From Cladocopium goreaui (Eukaryota; Sar; Dinophyceae; Suessiales; Symbiodiniaceae), in contig CAMXCT020001023.1 in NCBI GenBank assembly GCA_947184155.2, forward strand, positions 62,001 through 126,000: a stretch of 64,000 nucleotides of DNA. The letters are read 5' to 3'. Under the pieces are notes generated by a model, which saw nothing but the letters and a program-made list of their open reading frames with translations, did no database searches and was not told the DNA's origin. The translations under genes and the position numbers were made by a program. Of the stretch, positions 44,080 through 54,876 are shown in pieces. The number at the start of each line of letters is the position of its first letter. The first letter of the stretch is position 1.

Positions 44080-44791
44080 CCCACCCTCCACATCCCATTC
44101 TTTGCCAGGTGTTATGGATACTCTTTCCAATACTATCCGTGAGTGGCTTTCTATGACCGTTGACAACGGTACTCGACTTATTCGTCTCCTCAACATCCTC
44201 TCCTTCATTCTCGAGAACATTTTCGACAGCTTTTCCGGCAGGCACTGGGCATTTATGTGTTCAGTCATTCACGCTGCCTTTTCAGGTCATTTTGAACCTG
44301 TTTCCAATTTCTTTGTCGATCACCATTCTACTTCCATTTTCCTCTTCTCCTCTTCTCTTTCAAATTCCGGCCTTGATCAACTAATTGACGATCTTTCCTT
44401 CATGAATTGTTTGATTCGTGAATTGATTTCGTTTCACCAATTCAAGGGACTGCAAACTCCGGAACTTTTGTGCTCTGTGTTGTTTTCTGCTGCTGATTTT
44501 CTTTCGGTTTTGCTTCTTGTGAAATTTATTCGAAATGTCCCGCCGGTTTTGCCGGCTACGTCCAATACTGAGAACCCTGACTTCTCTCCAGTCCTCAGTT
44601 TGATCACAGAGTTGGATCAAACCAGTGCTCCTTCAGAAGAAGGTCAAAATGATTTCGATGCGCATCTCGAATTGCAACACGATTTAGACCTTCAAGAGCA
44701 AAACGCTCAAGATGTCGCAGCATTTAACGACTGGATCACTGGATCAGGCTACAATGGCCTCTTCTGGGACGAGATTGAACCTTCGTTGTGA
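44015..44791 (+). CDS. Unrecognised 258-residue ORF between A2 and B2 of YR-1
   Basis: An intact ATG-started ORF lies in the 744-base spacer between the terminal repeats, with its first 21 codons inside A2. The middle is hydrophobic and helical (LIRLLNILSFILENIF at about residues 57-72; LCSVLFSAADFLSVLLLVKF at about 152-171), and the last 60 residues are acidic. The corresponding ATG in A1 leads only to a short frame. YR-2, YR-3 and YR-4 have short non-coding spacers here, so this is an unusual cargo position. No family is recognised. Confidence 0.55.
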   Translation: MAQETLQNARTFIHSQTLLSFPPPSTSHSLPGVMDTLSNTIREWLSMTVDNGTRLIRLLNILSFILENIFDSFSGRHWAFMCSVIHAAFSGHFEPVSNFFVDHHSTSIFLFSSSLSNSGLDQLIDDLSFMNCLIRELISFHQFKGLQTPELLCSVLFSAADFLSVLLLVKFIRNVPPVLPATSNTENPDFSPVLSLITELDQTSAPSEEGQNDFDAHLELQHDLDLQEQNAQDVAAFNDWITGSGYNGLFWDEIEPSL

Positions 44792-44823
44792 CATTTTACT
44801 TTCAATTTCCGTTTCTCAATGTG

Positions 44824-45123
44824 GATGGGACGAGAGCGTTTGACAATTTGAATCTCATTGATCATTAATGGAAATTTCGAATTGTGATTCTGCTTCGTTT
44901 GTTTCTGACCTTCAAATTTCATGTGTTCCATCCACATCTTTGGAGATATGCGACATTCAAATTTCAATTCCAACGTATGGATTTCAGAATTGATTTGAGT
45001 TCGAATCATCCCATCGAGGTTCAAAAAGTCGGAGCGTTGCAGCCATTGATTTGCGATCAATGTTTGACCGATGTCCTTCTATTTGTTTTGTAGAATTTCT
45101 TGAGCCTCCCAAATTTAAAATAA
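44824..45123 (+). repeat. B2 repeat of YR-1
   Basis: Second copy of 43638-43937 and right end of YR-1. It is followed by an A run and unrelated sequence. Confidence 0.93.
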
Positions 45124-45527
45124 AAAAAATACCAACCGCATTTTTAACTATGTACATACTTGCTCAAAACACAAAAACAATGACGGATTTCCAGCCCGCA
45201 ATCCACTCGTGGAGCTTGCAGGAAAACGCAAACGAGGGTGAACCTGTGGATTTCTTGCGTCAGCACGTTGAAATGTATTTGCAAACACGGCACGCTTCCA
45301 TGCGCGGCTGGGTTTGATGTTCAGTTTCAAGCTTTGGGCTCAGCCTTTGCAGATGAATTCCGGGGCAACAACCCATGCCGCGCAGCTCAGTCTTACAGGG
45401 CTCAATTCAGAACGCATTGAACAAACAGTGTTGGGTAGCAAGAACGAAGAACTATTCCAAAAAAGTTGACAGAGCAGCGGTCGAAACTCAGTTTTGATTG
45501 CTTGATTGCGACCCTTTTTTCAGCGCA

Positions 45528-47434
45528 ATGGCTTCCAAGAGAAACATTTTTCAGCGCAATGGCTTCCAAGAGAAACACTTCAGCTTCTTGTGTGCGTCTT
45601 GCTGCAATTGGTTGTTTTTGGTCGGCGGCTTCCAAAATTTGACCTTCAGCATCCCAAAGCAGATAGAGGAAACCGCCCAAAACAAAGGCATCAGTCCCGC
45701 CCAATACTTGAAAGATGTGAGCAACAGAGCAGAACTCTACCAAAAGAGCGACGCGGTTGCTGGGCGAGAGGAGTTCGTGAAGACATTGAATGAGGCAGTG
45801 CGGTTGAGCTATGCTTTGTTTTAGCTTCGAGTGAAGAGGCTCAGTATGGTCAAGTAAGTCTTTCGGGTTGTGTCTGCATTTTTGTTTGGATATAGAAGGA
45901 CTTCAGCTCAACTAAATTGTGATACAATTCAAGATGTCACGCAACTTCGTCAGGCTATGGGAAAGTTTGGTTGGCACCTTGTCATCCCTCCTCGGAAAGA
46001 CCAAAATTGTGCAGACCATTGTTGACAATGCTGGCGATGAAACTCCTTTGCTCTACGTCAACATGCGTCTCCCGAGCAAAGCCCAGTCAACAGATGCATT
46101 GGAATGTCTGCAAGAAGAAGCTAAGCGAAGATGGACCGCAAAGAATTTGCCTCTCGGAGCAAAACAGCTGGTGGTCGGCCTTTCTGCGGTTGCTGGAGCA
46201 CTTGGCAAAGCGGACTGAAAGAAGGGTGATGATGTAGAGGGTGCAGTGGAAACTCTTCTCTCTTCGTTTCTCAACATCAACAAACCGAGGAGTTCATCAA
46301 CGCTTTTGTTGCGGCAACAATGGCTGCAGAGAAGGTTCCAGTCATGATCGTTGATGAAGCCAACATCGCCTTTCCCGATTGCAGTAGTAACGGTGGGAAT
46401 GGGAATGGCAGAAGAGAAGCAGCTTACAGAGCGTTCGCAACCTTTGTGGCACTGACACAGGAGCAGCGGAAGGCGCCTGTTATTCTGGTTGCCTCTGACT
46501 ATGCTTTCCCATTGGGACTACAAGTTCTTGGCTTCAACAAGTATGATGCCCTCAATACGATTGTAGCTCCGGAGGTTGAAGAGAAGCTTATGCTTTCTTT
46601 GCTGAAAGAGTGGGTTTTTTCTCAAGACTTTGGCACAGGAGCTATGAGCAACTTTGCGCAGTGCTTTTCTAAAGCTTGCTTTTGTTAGTTCATGCTCGTG
46701 CAAAACAGGGTCGAATTTTGGTGTTCTTTGTTTGGTTGATTTTCTTGAAATCAGTTCATCACGGGATGCATGGGTCGGAACTGTGTGCGTGTAATTTCCT
46801 GTCAAATCGGAATATGGCAAATGCTTTTGTGTTGTGGGCTGGCAGGAGTTCTATGAGACCTTCGGTGGAAACGTTTTCTTGTGCTCTTCGACCCTTTAAA
46901 CGTCCGAGGCAATGCCGGGCTAGGTGACCTCGTTGGCGACCCGCTTACTCGGAAGCACATGGAGAGCTTGGCTGAGAAAGGATGGTCGCCAGTAGAGGGT
47001 GGCGCTGCAGAAGAGGAGACGGAGAGCCAGAAGGATGCTCGCATCATCGCCAAGAAGAACTTCGGCGCCATCATCGGAGACAGACCGAAACTTTTTTTGA
47101 CGAAGCCTTGAAGGAAGATATGTTCAGAGACCCAGATGCTGAGTGGGTTCTAATTCCACCAACTACATATGCACGCAAGTACATCCAGCGGAAAGTGGAC
47201 ACGGCGAAACCAAGCAACTTGGACTTCAAAGAAAGACTTTCTTTTGGAGCAAGCACTCGTCACTATGAGCCCCAGTCATTTTGCAGTTTGTTTCTCAATC
47301 TTTCAGGAGCATTTATCAGGAACGCGAACCACTTTTTCTCCATCCCTTCTCGGTTGAACATGTTGAACGCAAGGCATCACCACACCACAAGCTGGAGCAG
47401 TGTGGGTGAGGCAACTAAAGGAGGACAGGAGTGA
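45528..47434 (+). pseudogene. P-loop-ATPase-like gene, broken or multi-exon
   Basis: Pieces in order: MASKRN ... LTFSIPKQIEETAQNKG and GREEFVKTLNEAVRLSYALF (45528-45824); LLGKTKIVQTIVDNAGDETP and LYVNMRLPSKA (45990-46085); after an in-frame TGA near 46216, KKGDDVEGAVETLLSSF; in a new frame VPVMIVDEANIAFPD (46335-46380), a Walker-B-like hhhhDEA, and PVILVASDYAFPLGL; then WQEFYETFGGNVF (about 46840), GDLVGDPLTRKHMESLAEKG (46921-46980) and EWVLIPPTTYARKYIQRKVD (47141-47200). A Walker A GKT is suggested near 46000 but is incomplete. Frame changes and one stop argue for a pseudogene, though unrecognised introns could explain some. A 31-base tandem duplication (45521-45582) repeats the start region. 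It is not related to the YR elements. Confidence 0.5.
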
Positions 47435-49011
47435 CCGGTGCCAGTCAGTTGCTCCACCAAGGAAGCACTATTGTATTGGGATCTACAATTTGAACAATCA
47501 TGTCTATGCCAACTCATAAAGCAGCAAATTACATGGATTGATGGTGTTAATGTAACTTTCCTCCCAAGCCAAACATGTGATTATGTGTAAGCCCGCTATG
47601 CGAAATAATACCGTGTAATTTTATGTTCTTGACACAGCTCAGCACTTTTTGGGGAGAAGATTGCAGGGTTGTTCATTCCACAGGATTTGCTAAAAGATAT
47701 GTTCCAAACGTTTTCCTTAAATTGATAGAGAGGATTTAGACTAAAGACTTTGCATGATTTTCTGCAATGCCCTTGTTCCTTTTCCATGCCCTTTTGTAAG
47801 GAAATGCCAGTAGCACAGGGTAGGAAAGGGTTGAATTTGAATGTCATGGCTGTCGACCTTGCAGGATGGCAGTGGCGGTCTTGAGTTTGTGGGCAATGCG
47901 TTTCAAGTCAAGGATAAGGACGCTAGAAAACTGGCTTGAAAGTGCCAAGAGTTTGGAGAGTGTGCATTTCCATTTGTCTTGCCTTGAAAAACAGCATGAA
48001 TCATGTGTCAGGACATGCAGAACATAGATGATTTGAAGAAGGTGCTGACCTCAAAAGAGAAATTTCGTTCGAATTTCGCTCGAAATTCGTTCATCTTGTG
48101 TTGGGAACATTTTTCAGAAGAGAAATGACAATAGAAAAGCAGAGTTTGTGCAACATGTGCTGTGGGTTCATGGTTTGCGTTGATGTCCAATACTGTGCCT
48201 TAGTTAACGTTGAGTAGAAGACAAAGCAGACAGCGATGAAAGCCAGAACATGTTTTCCTGAAAGTGTGTAAACATGCATGGGTGGTACTTTCGTTTTGCC
48301 GCGAGGCGATTAAGACGGAAGCCAAACTGTCCATTGCAGCTTTCAAGATCGACTTTTTTAGCCAACAGGACAAGCCATTGTGCCACGTGGCTTCAATGAC
48401 CAGTTCGTTTTCGTTTGAATGCCTTCTCCGCAGGACGGCAACTGGAGCAAGGAAGACGAAGAAGCTTCCATTAAACGCGGTGTCTCCAAGTCCTCCCCTC
48501 AGTAAATACATGTCAATATTGTTACTTACTTGTTACAAACGCCTTGCTGAAGTGCGGGGGTCAACTCGGGTCAAGCAATCATTCAGGTTGGACTGCTATG
48601 GATACCTCGTTCCATAGAGGCTGATTTGTTTGTGAGCAATGTGTGCACAGTGTGGCAATGCTTTTCTTTCTAAATGGTGCTTCTTGAAACAGTTTTGCTT
48701 TGTGAGGCTCTTCCTGACCCTGTGAGCATTGGACGGTTTCATTCCATGACGTGAGTGTTGTTGGCACCGTGGCACCGGTCCACGCAGGAGGCACTGCAGG
48801 AACTCGCGGGCTCTGCTCATGCATCGATCCTGTCAGAGGTGGGGAGGCATGGAATGGAACCGACATTAGATCCGACCAGACAGTTTTTGGAGGTTGTGGC
48901 ACTTTTTGTTGCTTCCATCATTTTGTTTTGGCCACCCTGTTTTCAGCTCGCAAAATATAAGGATATAACTTATGATTTGCCAAAGTAGGTGTAGGGTACA
49001 TACAGTGTCTG
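47435..49011. other. No supported gene
   Basis: Short open frames on both strands lack motifs, codon-use support or homologues within the window. A TTCGAATTTCGCTCGAAATT-type inverted repeat lies near 48066-48090. I see nothing else of note. Confidence 0.4.
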
Positions 49012-49530
49012 GGTACGGTTAAATGATGGTACGGTACGGTGGTGCGATGGAAGTGGTACGGTTAAATGATGGTACGGTACGGTGGTGCGATGGAAGTGGT
49101 ACGGTTAAATGATGGTACGGTACGGTGGTGCGATGGAAGTGGTACGGTTAAATGATGGTACGGTACGGTGGTGCGATGGAAGTGGCACTGTCAAATGATG
49201 GTAAGGTGGTACAGTGGTGGTGGTTCAGTGTTATCTGGTACAGTACGGTGGCATGGTGCGATTGAATGTTGGTATGGTAAATTGGTGCGATACAGTGGTG
49301 CAGTGAGTCGTTTGTGTTGCGGGATGAGATGCTGGTGCGGTACGGTGTTTTTGCGATGTGTTGGTAAGGAACGCGGGTGAGATAAGATGCTGGTACGCTA
49401 TGGTGATGTAGCATGATGTGGCATGTTGGTGCGACGAGATGTTGGTAGGGAATTCTGCGGTGCACTGTAATGGCGTGGTGAGATGCTGATACGATACCTT
49501 GTGGAAGATAAGCATCCCAAAGCAAAAACC
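49012..49530. repeat. 43-bp minisatellite and GGTACGGT-rich decay
   Basis: Four near-identical 43-base units begin at 49014, 49057, 49100 and 49143 (TACGGTTAAATGATGGTACG...). Degenerate TGGTACGGT-like sequence continues to about 49530. There is no spacer-repeat structure of CRISPR type. Confidence 0.9.
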
Positions 49531-50714
49531 GGTCAAAACTGGTGCCCAAAACAATGTAAAGGAGAGAGTGAGCTGGGGTAAAGTAATATTGATGTCTTAT
49601 GGTGTCTTAAATAAGGGGTTGCCATTGAGGGGGATTTAAGATTTTTAATGGTTTGTGTTTAAGTCTATGTCAATGTAGGTTCTAAAGATCGGAAATTGTT
49701 TTGCGCACATTGGATTGCGGGCACACAGTAAAACGCATAGTCTTTTTGAAAGAGCATGTCTCAGAATAAGAGGGCGTCACACTTGCCCGCATATTGGTGT
49801 GCAACTCCAACAAACAGTTCAGTGTCCTGTATCCTCTTAAGAAAGTGCAGTATTTGACCTTTGAGAGAAGTAAAATTATTGTATAATTCTTGGTTTTGAT
49901 AAGGGAGTTCAACTGATCATTCCTTTTTGACTATACAAATTTACATGTTATATAGATATGCCCAAATAAGATAGGCATACTCAGTACTCAGTATTCCAGA
50001 AACAGCGCTCAGTGATCATTTCTCTCAAAGAAGAAGTCTTCCTTCAAGAAAATAACTGTTCCGTTTCCACATGCGCAATGTTCTTTCGAAAGGGTATGCA
50101 ATTGTTTATAAACAAGGCCGGTTCTTTTCAAAGGTAAATACCTGAGGAAATATGTAGATTTCTGTGCAATAATGCAAGTTTATATAAAAGATGTCCATTC
50201 AAAACATGCATCTTTCTTCAATGGGTGCAATATTCCTCCAGGGCAGTGCTTTATGTACAAAACACATCGGCCAAATATGAAACATGGATTGAACCAATGC
50301 AATGTTAAATTCAAAAATGCAGGCAACATTCAGCAGATTTTCTGTTTGTATTTGAAGTATTCCTTTGAAAGATACAGCTGTCAGTTAAAGATGTGCAGTG
50401 TCTGAGACACACAGTTTTCATTTGAGAGATGCGGTGTTTTTCAAAGAAATAGTACTTGTTCAAAATATCAAGTATTCCCTGCAAAAAAACATGGAATTCC
50501 TTTTGACATATAGTATGCTATTCTGTCGACAACTGCAATGCTTAAACAAGTATTTCTTTGACAAATCCTTTTGAAAGGGTAGCGCTCTTCAAGTTCGGTG
50601 TTCTTTTCAAGCAGTGAAATTGCGCTACAAACCATTACAGTATTCCTGTCAGAAAGTGGTGTGTTTCTGACAATGCAAACTCGTAAACAACCAGCATTCC
50701 TTTCAAAAAAGTAC
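49531..50714. other. AT-rich non-coding DNA with recurring ATTCCTTT motifs
   Basis: No gene is supported. A loose motif (AGTATTCCTTT followed by AAAAG) recurs at roughly 40-100-base intervals between 49990 and 50710, and may be a decayed tandem repeat. Confidence 0.4.
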
Positions 50715-50828
50715 GCTACAGTGACATGTCACAAAGCTTTATGAAGTTGAAGACAGAGCGCCTGGTCTGTCAACTTTCGGTCCAAGAGGAGGGAGGGCGG
50801 GTTTGCCACCGTTCTTTTTTGCGATTTA
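50715..50828 (+). repeat. A1 repeat of YR-4
   Basis: It begins GCTACAGTGACATGTCAC and equals 58056-58169. It ends GCGATTTA, three bases before the ATG of the first gene. Confidence 0.93.
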
Positions 50829-50831
50829 GCC

Positions 50832-53326
50832 ATGGGAGATAGGTCTGTTTCCTCTCCACTGGGCATTCATTGGGCTGCATATTCTGATTCAGCACTCCTT
50901 CAGAGCATCAAAACAATTGCGGACGAGTTGCAGTCCAGAGCTGCAGCAAGAGCGGCAGGCGTTGGGCAGTCGTGGGACGCCATCACAGACATCCCTGCGG
51001 CAAAGGCTTCAGCAGTGCCCGGCCAAGGAGACAAGCCTAGCTCCACAAATGAGAAGAAGGTGGCAGAGCCAGTACAGGAGTGGTACTGAAAGCTTGGATG
51101 ACATGCCTTCCAACTTGCCTGTCAATCTAGATGGTGAAGAGTCACTGCTGGATGAGTTTTTGGGTCAATCTCCAGACGGAGTGGACCAGTTGGTAGGCCA
51201 GCAACAGGCAAGTGCGATGGGGCTTTTGTTTGGACCTCACTCAGATGATGCTTTTGCGAGTGGGGCCCATCAATCCCTTTTTGAACCCGCAGCTGAGAGT
51301 GGAAATGCAGACAGCGGTGTTAGTTTTGTGGAAGCTGGTACAGATTCTGCAGCACAGTTGGGCTCTTTTTCGCATGTGGGAAAAACCGCACCAGACACCA
51401 TTATTTCTGAAGCAATCAGGCTAACAGACAAAAAGCCTGTTCTGTATCCTTGGGAGAAAGGACGCATGGCTCGGATTTTTGGTGATAGAGGCAGACTGGA
51501 AACCAAGATGCCTCGACTGCATGCAAGTAGCAACAGTTTTGTCAAAGTGCATGTTCAAGTTGGTGAGGGTTTGCAATGTGCTGCATCCATTGGAGTGAAA
51601 CCTACCCGCACTGATGATGCCTTGTACACCAGCGTTGTTAAACAGGTCATCGGAGGATCCTACATTGAGGAGCGCGATGCCAAGCGCGAGCTAGCCGTCA
51701 GGTATTGGTGGGACCTTCTTAGACTGGATATGCAGTGTAGTGATCCAGGCAGGATCGCATTGCGAGAAAAGGGCCTGGCAGACATATACAAAAATGGGAT
51801 CGAGATCCTAGACGCATCGTTGGGCGTGAAAAGCCCCAATACAGTCATGAAAAGGTTTTATGCGGTGAAGACATATAACACTTGGGTGATGCGCCAATTT
51901 GGCAAATCCTGGCTGCCTGTAGATGAGAGGGTAGTATGGGACTACTTCAAAAACTTGAAGGCCGAAAAAGCTCCAGCCACGCGAGCTACATCGTTTCTAG
52001 AGGCTTTGAGGTTTTGCTTCTTTGTCTTCCGAGTGGATGGCTGCGAGGAAGCTCTTGGCAGCCTGCGGGTGAGAGGGCTTGCAGCACAGCTCTTTGCCTG
52101 CAAGCGACCTTGGAAACCAGCCGATCCTTTGACGGTGGCTGATGTGCAATTCTTGCACAAAGCGATGATGGACAATCGACGCTGCATGGTGGATCGAGTC
52201 TTCATTGGACACTTATTGCATATGGTGTATGCCAGAGCTCGTTTTTCGGACTTGCTGGCTTCAGTCAACTGCATGCTGGATGACGAGAACATGTTCCTTG
52301 AGCTTGATGCGGCAGTGCACAAGGGTTCAAGAACTGCAGCCACCAAGGCAATGCTATTGCCAGTGGTGGCGCCGGCCAATGGCATGCAACCGGGCTGCCG
52401 AATACCTTGCTCTGAGGAAGAAATCGGGGCTGGCTTTACCTGGTAAAGAACCTGAACCCATGTTGCCAGCTCCGGAAAAAGGTGGAGCAGGTTGGCAAAA
52501 GAGGTTCTTAACCTCACAGGAGATGAACTCCTTCATGAAGCGGCTTTTCATGGACGGCGGCATTCCATTGGAGGGCAGAAGGATCTCTACGCACTCATGC
52601 AAAGCTACATGCATTTCGTGGTGCGCTAAACATGATGTTTCTCCTGAACATCGTGCAGTGCTTGCACGCCATAGCACTGCTGCACAGGGACCTACTGCAT
52701 TGTACTCCAGGGATTTGGTGACGGCTGCACTTCGAAGTTTGGTCAAGGTCCTCGAAGCAATTCGACAGCAGGCTTTCTTTCCTGACAAATCTCGATCTGG
52801 AATGATCACTCCAGTTCCTGCGCCAAGGGCTCCAGGACCGATGATGCCGATGCCATCGACCCCAATGCCGTCTATGCAAACCGAGAACCAGGAGGTTGCA
52901 ATGGTTGAGGAGCAGCAAGATGTGGCCAGCGTGGCTCCGTCTCCAGAGAGTCCACTGCCTGAGACGCCAAAGTCGTGGCAGAAAATCGACTGGCCCACTG
53001 ATGAGGTGGTTGACGTTGAGTCGCAGGCACCCGATCCTCCTGACCTGTTGAAAGATTGGGACAGCGACTCCAGCAACTCTTGCAGTGACTCTGACAGTGA
53101 CAGTGACGTGGAGGTGAGCTTAGAACAGGCTGGTGAACCTGACAAAGCTTCTCAAGCCGCTGTGCCATCCACTTTGAAGTGGTATATCAATGGCGGCACC
53201 TTGGTAATCCATGAACGACGAAATGAAAAGTTGTTCAAGTGCGGAAGGGTCATTGGACCGCCATACTTCCCTGTGCACCAGCTGACTGGGCTGCGATGCG
53301 GACAGTGTTTTGCAAACACTCTGTGA
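50832..53326 (+). pseudogene. Tyrosine recombinase of YR-4, two frameshifts
   Basis: ATG 50832 opens MGDRSVSSPLGIHWAAYSDS. Near 51080 the frame changes to the one running to 52446, with VLYPWEKGRMARIFGDRGR (about 51438), a core-binding region and VYARARFSD (about 52226). Near 52385 it changes again to the frame ending at 53326, with STHSCKATCISW (about 52589), LARH and ALYSRDLV (about 52699). The C-terminal domain is FKCGRVIG ... LRCGQCFANTL. The catalytic Arg, His, Lys, His and Tyr are present. The gene begins three bases after A1. Confidence 0.88.
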
Positions 53327-53657
53327 TCCAGTGGTTGCCCACTGTGACAAAAAGAAGCGGTTTGCGCCGCTGTTCCGTTGTTTGTGCAACCGTGTTGAAG
53401 CTGGTATGTCCAGCCATGTGCACATTAAGACGTTTGATTGATTTGTCGTGTTTTCCCACTGAGGCATTTGCATGTCTTTTTCATGTTTGCAAATTTGGAA
53501 TGCTGTGGAACATTTGCGACTGGGAACGATGCTCATGTGCTTTATTTTTTGTGGCATTTGCATGTCTCTTTGTTGCATTGTTGGTTTTGGATATGTTGTG
53601 GTGTCAACACATGTGGTGCAATGCACGAAGTAAATGACCGTCAGTTTCCGGTTCAAG

Positions 53658-54872
53658 ATGGCAGGTATTGTTGACAGTGAAGCGCACTTTGAAGCGCGAG
53701 CCAATGAGTACGGTGTGCCAGCAAATTTCTTGCAGGCACTCAGACGCGAGGGCATAACAACTGTTGGACACCTAGCCTTTGCAGTGTTTAGGCCCGGTGC
53801 AGAGTTCAACGAGCGTGAATTTGATAACTGGGCTCAAGGAGTGAACAACAATGTTCCTTTAACAATGGGTGCAGCAGCAGCAGTAAGGCGACTCCACTAT
53901 GAGTGTGAAGTGATCATGACATCGACAATCAGGTCAACTGTGGAAACTCCCGACTCTTCCACGCCAAAGGCCATACCATTTGCAGAAAAGACAGCCAGGA
54001 TGGAGCAGATAAGGTTGAGGTTGCAAGGGTTGAACATCACTGGTGTTGGTGAACCTTCGCATTCACTTTTGGACGAGTGCGCACACCAATTTGAAACTAG
54101 AGTGCTCAAATATCTTGAACCTGCAAGATGTACGAGTCGGGAAAATGAAATTACATCAGGTCGTACCGACAAGAAACTCAAGTTGGACGCTGGTAGTTTG
54201 AGTATCAAGGAATCTAAATCGGTTCCAGACGAAGCAGTATCAACCACGTACAACCTTGCGGCTTGCCTGCGCAGACGTGGAATTGCATATGACTTTGCAA
54301 ACCTGATCAGCTTTCGATCACATGAATTGTATGTGGAGAAATTGCTACGTCATCTGTCGCTGGAACCACCGCCTTCATTTCAGGCTGTCACATTGGCACA
54401 AGTCATGAGAGCGGACAAGGAAGTGTTCACATACCTTGCACACAATGTACAGGACATTAGGCCTGATGCTGCAGATGTCCGACCACTTGACAACGCATTG
54501 GAAGATGCACTGAAGGACTACAACACAGCCTTCCATCTTTTGCCTCTGCCCAAAGCACAGGCAAGTGAACATGCGCCCAAGCGCAATTATTCAGAGCCAT
54601 ATCCTACACAGAACACCTATAAAGGACGTGGCAAAAGCAAGGGCAAGGGTAGCAAAAGTTTTGGCTCCAACGCTGCACCTAAAGGCTATCCTAGATGCGT
54701 TGGGAGAGATGGCAAAAACAGGCCAATATGCTTTGACTTTAATCTTAGTCAGTGCACCAAAGCCCCTGTTGGTGCTGCATGTGCCAAAGGGCGACACGTT
54801 TGCTTCAAAGCTGGCTGTTTCAAAGCCCATCCTTACACAGAAGGACATGCTGATGAAGTCAACAAGGAGTGA
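53658..54872 (+). CDS. Gag of YR-4 with CCCH-type zinc finger
   Basis: 404 residues from ATG 53658 (MAGIVDSEAHFEARANEYG), chosen by comparison with the other Gag starts; an in-frame ATG 24 bases upstream is the alternative. Blocks match the family: RRLHYECEVIM, EPSHSLLDE, EPARCTSRENE, LRRRGIAYDF and LAQVMRADKEVF. The linker KGRGKSKGKGSK precedes CFDFNLSQCTKAPVGAACAK with GRH, a C-x7-C-x8-C-x4-H finger near residues 358-380. The stop is TGA followed by CTAG. Confidence 0.9.
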   Translation: MAGIVDSEAHFEARANEYGVPANFLQALRREGITTVGHLAFAVFRPGAEFNEREFDNWAQGVNNNVPLTMGAAAAVRRLHYECEVIMTSTIRSTVETPDSSTPKAIPFAEKTARMEQIRLRLQGLNITGVGEPSHSLLDECAHQFETRVLKYLEPARCTSRENEITSGRTDKKLKLDAGSLSIKESKSVPDEAVSTTYNLAACLRRRGIAYDFANLISFRSHELYVEKLLRHLSLEPPPSFQAVTLAQVMRADKEVFTYLAHNVQDIRPDAADVRPLDNALEDALKDYNTAFHLLPLPKAQASEHAPKRNYSEPYPTQNTYKGRGKSKGKGSKSFGSNAAPKGYPRCVGRDGKNRPICFDFNLSQCTKAPVGAACAKGRHVCFKAGCFKAHPYTEGHADEVNKE

Positions 54873-54876
54873 CTAG
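54870..54876 (+). promoter_or_regulatory. Probable readthrough stop, TGA CTA G (YR-4)
   Basis: Gag ends TGA-CTAG and the same frame stays open into the methyltransferase domain, with no ATG before motif I. UGA CUAG is the strongest widely known leaky stop context. Confidence 0.75.

Larger units (their letters stand above)
17819..45123 (+). mobile_element. YR-1: tyrosine-recombinase retrotransposon, interrupted by YR-2
   Basis: The element has split direct repeats in the order A1 (17819-17960), internal genes, B1 (43638-43937), A2 (43938-44079), B2 (44824-45123), the arrangement known from Ngaro-type YR retrotransposons. Gene order is coiled-coil ORF, tyrosine recombinase, Gag, and methyltransferase-reverse transcriptase-RNase H. 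YR-2 occupies 24681-41252, so YR-1 itself is about 10.7 kb. A1/A2 differ at 2 of 142 positions and B1/B2 at about 1 of 300. YR and Pol carry frameshifts, so this copy is defective. Its DNA is more AT-rich than that of YR-2 to YR-5. Confidence 0.92.

Noticed and set aside
49012-49190. CRISPR-like array
   Set aside because: The 43-bp units are contiguous with no unique spacers, and the genome is eukaryotic.
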